This document shows, in pieces, positions 25,842-32,928 of a stretch of DNA of 32,928 bases. The notes beneath the pieces were generated by a model that had not been told where the DNA came from, made no database searches, and saw nothing but the letters and a program-made list of their open reading frames with translations. The translations under genes and the position numbers were made by a program. Source of the stretch: a virus; IMG/VR virus record IMGVR_UViG_3300028895_000206, positions 1 to 32,928 of that record; one strand, 5' to 3'. Numbering within the stretch: the first letter of the stretch is position 1; each line of letters opens with the position of its first letter.

Positions 25842-27955
25842 TAAAGCTACCAGCAAGAGAAGATGGCAGGTGGACAGTTCAGTATGCAAACGAGAAGCTA
25901 CCTGACATTGTGACAACTCGGAACTTGAACTTCGACAAGGAGGGCTATCTACGTTTGTCTCACCCGACAGCGAGTTTCTATAGTGACCAAGACGACGCTG
26001 ACTTCGGTGTACCACTGCATTATGGTGTTGTTCAAAGTGGTGGTAGCTATCGCGTGTGGACAAACAACACGGCGTTTCACTTCTCGATGACGTGGGACTC
26101 TATCACTGGCGCGGGTACGTCCTCCAACAAATACGGTGGTCGCCTGACGGTCACGCAAGATACAACAACCAATGTACCAAGCTCAACAAGGCAAACGGAC
26201 GAAGACGGCATCACCGCTTTCGGCGAGCTGCATGTAACCGACGCAGACAGTATTGTGTCTGTATCTACAACTTCGTGGTCAGAAACTTGGACTGATAGGG
26301 TGACTGGACTTGGTGCAGATATGCACCCACTATGCTATGACCTCAAAAATAACGAAATTGTTGTTGGAGATGGGAACGAGGCAAAATCTTACGACTCAAG
26401 CTACGCCCTACAACGAACACTGACGCTACCATCAGACATGGACATCAAAAGTTTGGCATACAACAACGGCTACATAGCAGTTGGCTGTCACGACGATGAG
26501 AACTCAGGAAATGGTGTCTTGTATATATGGGACAATCAAACGGCTGCTGCAAACTACGCTTATCCAATCGGGTCATCAACAATCCACACCATTGCGCCGT
26601 ACCGTGGCAGCTTTCTTGCGTTCACCACTCTTGGGGAGGTGTTGTACTGGACACCAGTCGAGTTGGTGCGCGTTGGTTCGTTGCCATCATTTTATGACAC
26701 AACGGCAGTTCTCTCCATTGGTGCTTTCGGTACAGCTCGCAGCTGTTCATCGTGGTTGCAGTCTGGCGTTGCGTATTTCAATGTTGGCTCCAATAACGGC
26801 TCAGCACTTGCAAAAGACGGGCAAAAATACCTAGCAAATCAAAATGCTGGCATATATGCGTATGATGAGTCGGTTGGTTTGTACCATCGACATGCAACTA
26901 CAGCAACAAAGACTGTGGTTGACGTTGTTGCAACAACAGATGTTGACACCGCTACCAATGAAATCACCGTCACCGCAGCAGAAGACACTGGGACACCAGT
27001 GCGATACTACAGCGCTGATAGTGCTACAGCGATAGCTGGCCTCGATGATGATGCCCTGTACTACACCATCAAAGTAGACGCGACAACCATACAGCTTGCA
27101 GCAAGCTATCAGGATGCAATAGATGGTACGGAAATCGACCTGACAGGCACGGGCAACAACAACCAGGTACTACAGTTCTACCCAAAAAGTGACTTCGGCC
27201 AGTCATACACACCAACGTCTTTGCAGGGGTGCGTACAAATTGACGAGCGGCCAATAACTGTGGACGGCGGCGTTTACCATGACGGTCTACTATACGGGGC
27301 TGTTGTACAGCACAAGGACACAACTACGAACTATGAATGTGGTGGCTACGTGCTGCCAGACACGGAGAACCGAGGCTACTTTGTCACATCAAAAATGATG
27401 AGCGCAGGGCTGCAAGAAGATTGGCAAAAGCTATTCATCAAACACAGCAAACTTGAAACGGCCCTGGATAAAATCGTGGTCAAATACCGCACGCTTGTCG
27501 AAGACCCTATAGTTAAAGTCAAGTATATCGACGCAAACCGTACACTCGGAGGTGCAATCACATGGTCAGACAGCGACACCTTCACCACAACCGATACACA
27601 GTTCGCTAACGTACAGGCTGGTGACGAAGTAGAGGTGGTACAGGGTGCTGGATCAGGATACCTACTACACATCGACAGTATCAGTGAGGCTGGTGGAACA
27701 TATACCGTAAACCTGAGAGAGGCAGTCAAAAACATTAGTGCCAGTGACACCGCACGAGCCGTCGTATCACGCTGGAATTATCAAACCACCCTTGACAGTG
27801 ATACAATTACGAATGAAGACGGGTACTCGGAAGTCGCACTGGGTAACAATGGAGTGAAGAGCAAGGCCATTCAGTTCAAGATAGAACTGCGAGGCGAGGA
27901 CGTGGAAATCGAAGAACTATTAGTAGCCCACGTACTTCATAAACCAGTAGCGTAA
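25838..27955 (+). CDS. Tail nozzle-like beta-propeller protein
   Basis: The 705-residue protein is beta-rich. It has repeated blade-like segments (IKSLAYNNGYIAVGCHD, VLYIWDN, IHTIAPYRGSFLAFTTLGEVLYW), an inserted beta domain (about 350-450) and a C-terminal part with VKYRTLVEDPIVKVKYID. This matches the beta-propeller nozzle proteins of short-tailed phages (T7 gp12, P22 gp10), which close the tail tip and bind fibres. Its place after the adaptor and before ejection-type proteins fits. No enzymatic motif was recognised. Confidence 0.7.
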   Translation: MIKLPAREDGRWTVQYANEKLPDIVTTRNLNFDKEGYLRLSHPTASFYSDQDDADFGVPLHYGVVQSGGSYRVWTNNTAFHFSMTWDSITGAGTSSNKYGGRLTVTQDTTTNVPSSTRQTDEDGITAFGELHVTDADSIVSVSTTSWSETWTDRVTGLGADMHPLCYDLKNNEIVVGDGNEAKSYDSSYALQRTLTLPSDMDIKSLAYNNGYIAVGCHDDENSGNGVLYIWDNQTAAANYAYPIGSSTIHTIAPYRGSFLAFTTLGEVLYWTPVELVRVGSLPSFYDTTAVLSIGAFGTARSCSSWLQSGVAYFNVGSNNGSALAKDGQKYLANQNAGIYAYDESVGLYHRHATTATKTVVDVVATTDVDTATNEITVTAAEDTGTPVRYYSADSATAIAGLDDDALYYTIKVDATTIQLAASYQDAIDGTEIDLTGTGNNNQVLQFYPKSDFGQSYTPTSLQGCVQIDERPITVDGGVYHDGLLYGAVVQHKDTTTNYECGGYVLPDTENRGYFVTSKMMSAGLQEDWQKLFIKHSKLETALDKIVVKYRTLVEDPIVKVKYIDANRTLGGAITWSDSDTFTTTDTQFANVQAGDEVEVVQGAGSGYLLHIDSISEAGGTYTVNLREAVKNISASDTARAVVSRWNYQTTLDSDTITNEDGYSEVALGNNGVKSKAIQFKIELRGEDVEIEELLVAHVLHKPVA

Positions 27956-27956
27956 T

Positions 27957-29522
27957 ATGGCAACCTATAACCTAGATCCAACAATGTCGGCACTCGCCTC
28001 CAAAGGGAGCGCAGTACAAGAGGCGACGAACGCTGCTGTAGCAGCAAAGGGTGGGCGACCACAACCAGCAACACAACCAACAACACAACCAGCAAACACT
28101 GGTTTCACATACAACAGCGACCAACTAGCAGCTATCTATAAACACAACCCAGCACGAGCACAGCAGCTTGGCTATGTCGCACCACCAGCAGACGTTGAAA
28201 TCGGTGCAGGGGAACTAGGCACGGCTGGCATGGGGGTAGCAACAGAACCAGCAGCAGCTTCACCACTCGACAGTCAGCTTTCAGCAGCCATTGGTGGCGA
28301 GCAGGCAGTCGCCGAGCCACAGGAATTGTCGGCACGCGACATGGCGGTACAAAACCTCATGGGCGTTTACCAAGAGGGCCAGGACTTCGATGCAGACGCT
28401 ATACGACGGCAAGAGGGGGTGTTTGCACGACAAGAAGAAGCAAACCGACTACAGCAGGGCTACGATCAGGCAGTAGCTGACCAGCGACGTACCATTCAGG
28501 AGATGCGAACCAACCCTGAGGGTAAACTACGTGGTGCACTAGAGGCTGACATACAGAACTACAAGTACGAAAGCGACCAGAACCTTGCTGACAAGGCTAT
28601 GGCTTTGCACTACGCACGACAGGACTACCAGATGGCATACGAAACAGCACAGAGCGCAATAGACGCAGAAAACCAACGGTACGAACGACAAATGGGCTTC
28701 TGGCGCACCATGTACGACGTGTTGGGCGACGACATGACCGACAGCGAACAGGCTACGTTCAACAGCCAGCTACGGTTACAGGAGCAGTTTGTGTCTGATA
28801 TGAGAGAAACCAAAATGGAGGCCGTGCGCGTTGCAAGTGTCAACGGTGCCCCTGTCGATGTTGTGCAAAACATAAAGAACGCAAGCACGCCAGAGGAAGC
28901 ATGGGTGGCAGCAGGGCAGTACGGAATTGACCCCAACCTCTCGTGGCAAAAGTCACGCTTTGCAGCAGAACAGCAGCTTGCCTGGGCCAAATACAACCTC
29001 GACGCAGCAGCAAAGGCTGGTGATATTTCAGCAGAAACGGCACAACGCGAAGTGGCAAAGAAGCAGAATGACGCTGTGTACGCAAATATGCAAGAAAATA
29101 TCGTGGAGGCGTACAACAACGAGCTTGGACTGAGCGTTACAACAGGAAAAATCAAAGGTGCGTTTGTAAGTGCATTCCAGCCATCCAACCGTGGCTACTT
29201 TGCAAACAAACTTGCACAAGAAAACCTCGCGTCCAACATGGACTACATCACGTCAGTCAGCACACTCAACGCATTGGCAGATGCAAAGGCACGCGGTATT
29301 ACGTTTGGTGCACTTAATGAAAAAGAAATGGATGTAGTTGCAGACTCAGCCAACAAGCTTGCAACAATGTGGGATAGGGAAAAGCAAGAGTTCATCGGAA
29401 GCCCTGAAAAGGTAGAAAAGGCACTCAAAGATCTGTACGAAACCGTGTCTGAGAGTCGCGTAGACAACGCAGTTGGTATTGCTACTAGTAACCAAATGGA
29501 TGAAGTATGGAACCAGATTTAA
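27957..29522 (+). CDS. Large helical virion protein, ejection-type
   Basis: The 521-residue protein has an Ala/Gln/Pro-rich N-terminal region with QPATQPTTQPA repeats, then long Gln/Glu/Ala-rich helices (130-250 and 300-420). There is no signal peptide or membrane span. Such helical proteins between the nozzle and fibre genes are usually internal or ejection proteins that leave the capsid before DNA. It overlaps the next gene by 16 bases. The assignment is by composition and position. Confidence 0.6.
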   Translation: MATYNLDPTMSALASKGSAVQEATNAAVAAKGGRPQPATQPTTQPANTGFTYNSDQLAAIYKHNPARAQQLGYVAPPADVEIGAGELGTAGMGVATEPAAASPLDSQLSAAIGGEQAVAEPQELSARDMAVQNLMGVYQEGQDFDADAIRRQEGVFARQEEANRLQQGYDQAVADQRRTIQEMRTNPEGKLRGALEADIQNYKYESDQNLADKAMALHYARQDYQMAYETAQSAIDAENQRYERQMGFWRTMYDVLGDDMTDSEQATFNSQLRLQEQFVSDMRETKMEAVRVASVNGAPVDVVQNIKNASTPEEAWVAAGQYGIDPNLSWQKSRFAAEQQLAWAKYNLDAAAKAGDISAETAQREVAKKQNDAVYANMQENIVEAYNNELGLSVTTGKIKGAFVSAFQPSNRGYFANKLAQENLASNMDYITSVSTLNALADAKARGITFGALNEKEMDVVADSANKLATMWDREKQEFIGSPEKVEKALKDLYETVSESRVDNAVGIATSNQMDEVWNQI

Positions 29523-31705
29523 CCCCAGGAGAAATAGAGATAATGCGAAACGTCAAGAAGAACGGCGGTAGTCTTCTCGATGCAAAAATGGCTGTCGCAG
29601 CTAGTCGTGAGGGCCGCCAAAGTCCTTTGCTCACAGATGCCATATTTACTCGTGATGAAGATGAGGGTTTTTCAATAGAAGAAACGATTGGTGATATAGG
29701 CCAGGCAGTCGTTGGTGCTGGAAAACAGTTTGGTCAGGGTGTGCAGCGAGCTTCCGAAAGTCAAACTGCGTGGATGCAAGACGACACCAAAACACTCGGT
29801 GAAGCATTTACCACAGGAAAAAACATTGTTGGCGAGGTTGCTGGTGGAATTGCACGAGGCGCAGGTGAGTTGTTTCTAGGAGTTGGTAAAGCTGCCGTAA
29901 CACAGGAAAGAGAAGACAAGATTGCCAAGTCGTTTATGGAGAACGTCGCCATGCCTATTGCAAACACAGAAACAGTACAGGGCCTTAGGGCAGACTACGA
30001 ATGGTTGCGCGAAAACGACCCTGTTGAGTTTAGAAAAGTGCGTGCAGACATGGCCTTGCTTGAGGCAGCAGTCGAACTGGTTGGCATGAAAGGCGTTGGT
30101 TCAGGTGTAAAGCGTGCCGCAACAGAGGGTATAGACGCTGTCGTTCGCGCTGGACGTTCACTACGGCCTACTACCGTTGTTGGCGAGGTTGTTGAGGACG
30201 TTGCGGAGGGCGTTGGTAGGACGGCCATTGGAACAGGAACCGTAGTAGGCGACACCGCAAACATTGTGACAGACAATACTAGACGGGCTATCACACACCT
30301 GCAAGACCGCATGAAACAAGCACGGGCCAAGCAACAGGCTATCCGCGAAGCTCCAACCCCTGAAATACGTGCTGCCGTAAAAGCAGACGTGCCAGAACGA
30401 CAAGTGCGACTCATAACTACCGCAGACGACGCAACACGCAACAGCATGAGCGATATGTACTTCCATGCTGCGGGCGATAATAGAGAAGCCATCGGTAAAA
30501 TCATTGCTGACACAGGTGCAGCTCAGTACCGAGCGGTAGATGCGCGTCGAGCACAGATAGGCCAAGAAATAGAAACTGCCATCAACAACCTACCAGACGG
30601 TGTGACTGTTGACATGCGTCCAGCGTACGCACAGTTTGACGACCTGTTGCGCGATAACAAGGTCGTTGTTGGGCCTGGTGGCAGACTTGACTTTGGGCCG
30701 TCAAACTTTAGCAAAGCGGAAAGCAAGGTCGTTCGTGAAATATACGACAAGGTACACTCGCGCGGTGACACCCTAGACCCGATCGATCTACAAGAGCTAG
30801 ACTCGCTACTTTCCCGAATACAACGCGAAGCATACCAATCAACAGAAAGCTCTGTCCCATATGTAAACGTAAACGGAGAAAGAGTGAACTTCACAACACT
30901 TGCACGCGATATTTACCGCAGCCCACTTGACAACATGCCAGGACAGCCAGGAGTCGAGTTGCGTGCGCTCAACAATCAGTATAGGCAATACCGCAATTTC
31001 GTTGACGACCTCGATGAAACACTGTTCAAAACTAGCCGAAACTTGAATATATCAGTGCCAGAGGGTGCTACCGTTGAAACACGGCTACGCAGGGTGTTTA
31101 GCAACGCGCAGTCGCGTGCAGAGTACGAAGCGATAGTGGACGAGCTAGATCGCCTAGCTCGAATGAACGGCTACAATGGTGCAGACCTCAAATCGCTTGG
31201 CGAGTTTGAGCTGTATCTTCAAAAGATATTCGCCGATCAAACAACGCAGCCAGCCTCATTCTCAGGAGGTATACGACAGGCGTTTGGCGACATCATGCGT
31301 ATAGGCCAACCAGATGCAACTGACCAACAAAAGGCTATACAAGCACTACTAGAAGCACCAACAGGAACCCAAGTACCAACGCCACCGACAACAACACGTC
31401 AACCCGTATCATCCACCAATACTAGCACGTCGGATGCAACAAATCCTACACTGGCGCAACGCGCAAAAGAGTTTTTCAACCCTGACTTACCAAACAAAGA
31501 AGGTGGCATGTTGGATATAGGCGAAATACTGAAAGACCTCGAACAACTAACTCCTGGTGCCCGTAGAACACAGTTGCAAGAACTCGCCCAGCAGCAGCAA
31601 CTTTTGTATGAACGAGCACTGAACCCAAGTATCAGCCAAAGTGCAAAGAACCGTTACATAAAGGAAGCAGCGCGAATTGGCAAGGCAATAGACAGAGCAG
31701 CATAG
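29507..31705 (+). CDS. Large internal virion/ejection protein
   Basis: The 732-residue protein has a Gly/Ala-rich amphipathic or membrane-active stretch (about 100-130, NIVGEVAGGIARGAGELFLGVGKAAV), an adjacent VGMKGVGSG region and a long helical middle part (270-560). A Thr/Pro/Ser-rich linker (about 620-650) and a C-terminal coiled coil complete it. Glycine-zipper segments of this kind occur in phage ejection proteins that form a channel across the envelope. No lytic motif was recognised. The last of the head/tail operon before the fibre promoter. Confidence 0.6.
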   Translation: MEPDLTPGEIEIMRNVKKNGGSLLDAKMAVAASREGRQSPLLTDAIFTRDEDEGFSIEETIGDIGQAVVGAGKQFGQGVQRASESQTAWMQDDTKTLGEAFTTGKNIVGEVAGGIARGAGELFLGVGKAAVTQEREDKIAKSFMENVAMPIANTETVQGLRADYEWLRENDPVEFRKVRADMALLEAAVELVGMKGVGSGVKRAATEGIDAVVRAGRSLRPTTVVGEVVEDVAEGVGRTAIGTGTVVGDTANIVTDNTRRAITHLQDRMKQARAKQQAIREAPTPEIRAAVKADVPERQVRLITTADDATRNSMSDMYFHAAGDNREAIGKIIADTGAAQYRAVDARRAQIGQEIETAINNLPDGVTVDMRPAYAQFDDLLRDNKVVVGPGGRLDFGPSNFSKAESKVVREIYDKVHSRGDTLDPIDLQELDSLLSRIQREAYQSTESSVPYVNVNGERVNFTTLARDIYRSPLDNMPGQPGVELRALNNQYRQYRNFVDDLDETLFKTSRNLNISVPEGATVETRLRRVFSNAQSRAEYEAIVDELDRLARMNGYNGADLKSLGEFELYLQKIFADQTTQPASFSGGIRQAFGDIMRIGQPDATDQQKAIQALLEAPTGTQVPTPPTTTRQPVSSTNTSTSDATNPTLAQRAKEFFNPDLPNKEGGMLDIGEILKDLEQLTPGARRTQLQELAQQQQLLYERALNPSISQSAKNRYIKEAARIGKAIDRAA

Positions 31706-31707
31706 GT

Positions 31708-31713
31708 TATAAT
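31708..31713 (+). promoter_or_regulatory. Consensus TATAAT before the tail-fibre gene
   Basis: TATAAT starts three bases after the preceding stop. The expected start near 31720 leaves a leader of about eight bases to ATG 31728. No -35 or upstream box is evident. Confidence 0.55.
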
Positions 31714-31727
31714 AAAAAACACACATC

Positions 31728-32928
31728 ATGGCCAACAAAATTACTAAAAAAGACTTCGAGCGAATGATGGGAAGACTCCAAGAAGAGGACTACATCACCT
31801 CTGACGAGTTCTACTCGATGTTCAACAAAGTCATAGAGGCGGTCAAGCAAGCACGGATCAACAGCCAAAAGGCCATCATTGACATCGACAGCGCAGCGCA
31901 GAAACGGCAAAAAGAACTCGACAAGCACTTCGTCAAATTGTTGCAGGGTGTGGACAAGCGGATGAAGCAAGTGCGCGACGGTGCACCAGGAAAGGACGGT
32001 ACGACTCCGATTGCAGGTGTGGACTACCCAGACTACAAAGAGGTGCGCGACTTCATCACCAAACAGGTTGAGGCACTACCAAAGCCAGAATTGGCGACTG
32101 ACGTGATCACCGTTGACTACATCAAGGCAGAACTGGAAGCCCTAGAGGGACACGACAGACTCAAGTTCACCGCTATTGACGGCCTACAGGATGAAATTGA
32201 AACACAGTTTAGGAAGCTCGACGCTGCAACCAGCCGTGGGCCAAAGTTCGTGCATGGTGGCGTGAATGTATCAGGTGGCACGACAACAGGTGGTCTGTCC
32301 TCACCACTCACCACGAAGGGCGATTTGTGGGGCTACAGCACTACCAATGCTCGTGTACCAATTGGCGCAGATAACACTGTGCTCACCGCAGACAGTTCAG
32401 AAGCACTCGGCGTCAAGTGGGCTGTACCAGCAGGAGGTGGTGACGTAGCAAAGGTGGGAACACCAGCAGATGGACAGGTAGGTGTATGGACAGGTGACGG
32501 CACGATAGAGGGCGACGCAGCACTCACGTTTGATACCACAACAGACACGCTGGCTATTGGTGCAAGCGGCAAGCTCGCCTTTGGCGCAGTAGACGTCCTC
32601 TCAGACGCAGCAGGAACAACCACGCTCTCAAACATTGACGCTATTGACGCTACAACCGAAGCAACCCTAGAAGCAGCACTCGACTTCCTCACCTCAGTCG
32701 CAGCAGCAGACATAACAGACGCAACAGCAGACGGTATCGCACTCATCACATCAGCAGATGCAAACCCATTCACTGATGCAGACGAAACCAAGCTCGACGG
32801 CATAGAGAGTGGTGCAGACGTGACTGATACCGCTAACGTGACCGCAGCAGGGGCACTCATGGATAGTGAGGTGACAAACCTCGCACAAGTAAAGGCGTTC
32901 GACTCTAGTGACTACGCAACCGCAGCAC
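31728..32928 (+). CDS. Tail fibre protein (open at the window end)
   Basis: At least 400 codons are open. The N-terminal 100 residues form a coiled coil (FERMMGRLQEEDYI..., KRQKELDKHFVKLLQG). A collagen-like GAPGKDG lies near residues 85-91. Next comes the fibre-type segment TTKGDLWGYSTTNARVPIGA (about 202-221) with VLTADSSEALGVKW. The rest is a series of acidic Thr/Ala-rich repeats including LDGIESGADVTD. These are common in trimeric fibres that bind the host surface. If the genome is circular, the frame continues across base 1 and ends at TGA 18-20, adding only six codons. Confidence 0.85.
   Translation, partial: MANKITKKDFERMMGRLQEEDYITSDEFYSMFNKVIEAVKQARINSQKAIIDIDSAAQKRQKELDKHFVKLLQGVDKRMKQVRDGAPGKDGTTPIAGVDYPDYKEVRDFITKQVEALPKPELATDVITVDYIKAELEALEGHDRLKFTAIDGLQDEIETQFRKLDAATSRGPKFVHGGVNVSGGTTTGGLSSPLTTKGDLWGYSTTNARVPIGADNTVLTADSSEALGVKWAVPAGGGDVAKVGTPADGQVGVWTGDGTIEGDAALTFDTTTDTLAIGASGKLAFGAVDVLSDAAGTTTLSNIDAIDATTEATLEAALDFLTSVAAADITDATADGIALITSADANPFTDADETKLDGIESGADVTDTANVTAAGALMDSEVTNLAQVKAFDSSDYATAA

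Noticed and set aside
29995-30565. Two minus-strand ORFs opposite the ejection-type protein
   Set aside because: Both are antisense shadows of the Ala-rich forward gene, without start signals.
32333-32860. 175-codon minus-strand Ala/Ser/Val-rich ORF opposite the tail fibre
   Set aside because: Its low-complexity composition mirrors the GCA/GAC-rich fibre codons. No start signal was seen.

Overview
This window reads as the genome, or nearly all of it, of a tailed bacteriophage, with every supported gene on the + strand. The order TerS, TerL, portal, scaffold, major capsid protein, head-tail adaptor, beta-propeller-like nozzle, two large helical virion (ejection-type) proteins and tail fibre is that of a short-tailed (podovirus-like) particle. 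Nothing resembles a tail tube, sheath or tape measure. The code is standard: TAA, TAG and TGA all end genes. The fibre gene open at base 32928 would, if base 32928 is joined to base 1, stop at TGA 18-20 in a 4-base ATGA overlap with the first gene, so a circular map of 32,928 bp is likely. The host cannot be named. Most starts lack a Shine-Dalgarno (SD) site, several promoters look leaderless, and the promoters are of sigma-70 extended -10 type, which argues against a Bacteroidota host.

Layout: 1-3.2 kb holds virion/tail-end proteins, an HExxH protein and a holin-like protein. 3.2-3.8 kb has no convincing gene but carries stacked terminators, promoters and a candidate structured RNA. 3.8-7.7 kb is an early-type block of small genes with a lambda nin-like recombination set (NinB-like, HNH, RusA) and an HU-like protein. 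7.8-8.6 kb encodes a membrane-anchored coiled-coil protein and a lytic transglycosylase domain that look like two halves of one product. 8.7-12.3 kb holds small accessory genes, an 18-bp repeat gene, a highly structured leader RNA and a run of SD-preceded micro-genes. 12.3-12.6 kb again has stacked promoters and terminators with two ORF-less transcripts. 12.6-13.8 kb is an HTH-metallophosphoesterase. 13.9-17.2 kb is a five-gene glycan cassette (SDR dehydratase, methyltransferase, NodB-type deacetylase, PhyH dioxygenase, GT2). 17.2-32.9 kb is packaging and morphogenesis, with an endonuclease VII-like gene between terS and terL and a GT-B glycosyltransferase between capsid and adaptor genes.

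Together the genes suggest a virus that borrows host replication (no polymerase, helicase, primase, integrase or repressor was recognised), handles DNA junctions with RusA/endonuclease VII/HNH enzymes, and invests heavily in glycan chemistry. The most unusual signals are regulatory: extended -10 TATACT promoters fused to intrinsic terminators, at least four short ORF-less transcription units, TGCTAnAAT promoters exactly six bases from ATG, DnaA-box-like TTnTCCACA elements upstream of several promoters, and two multi-stem RNA elements. Functional statements are inferences from sequence read by eye; no database search was possible.
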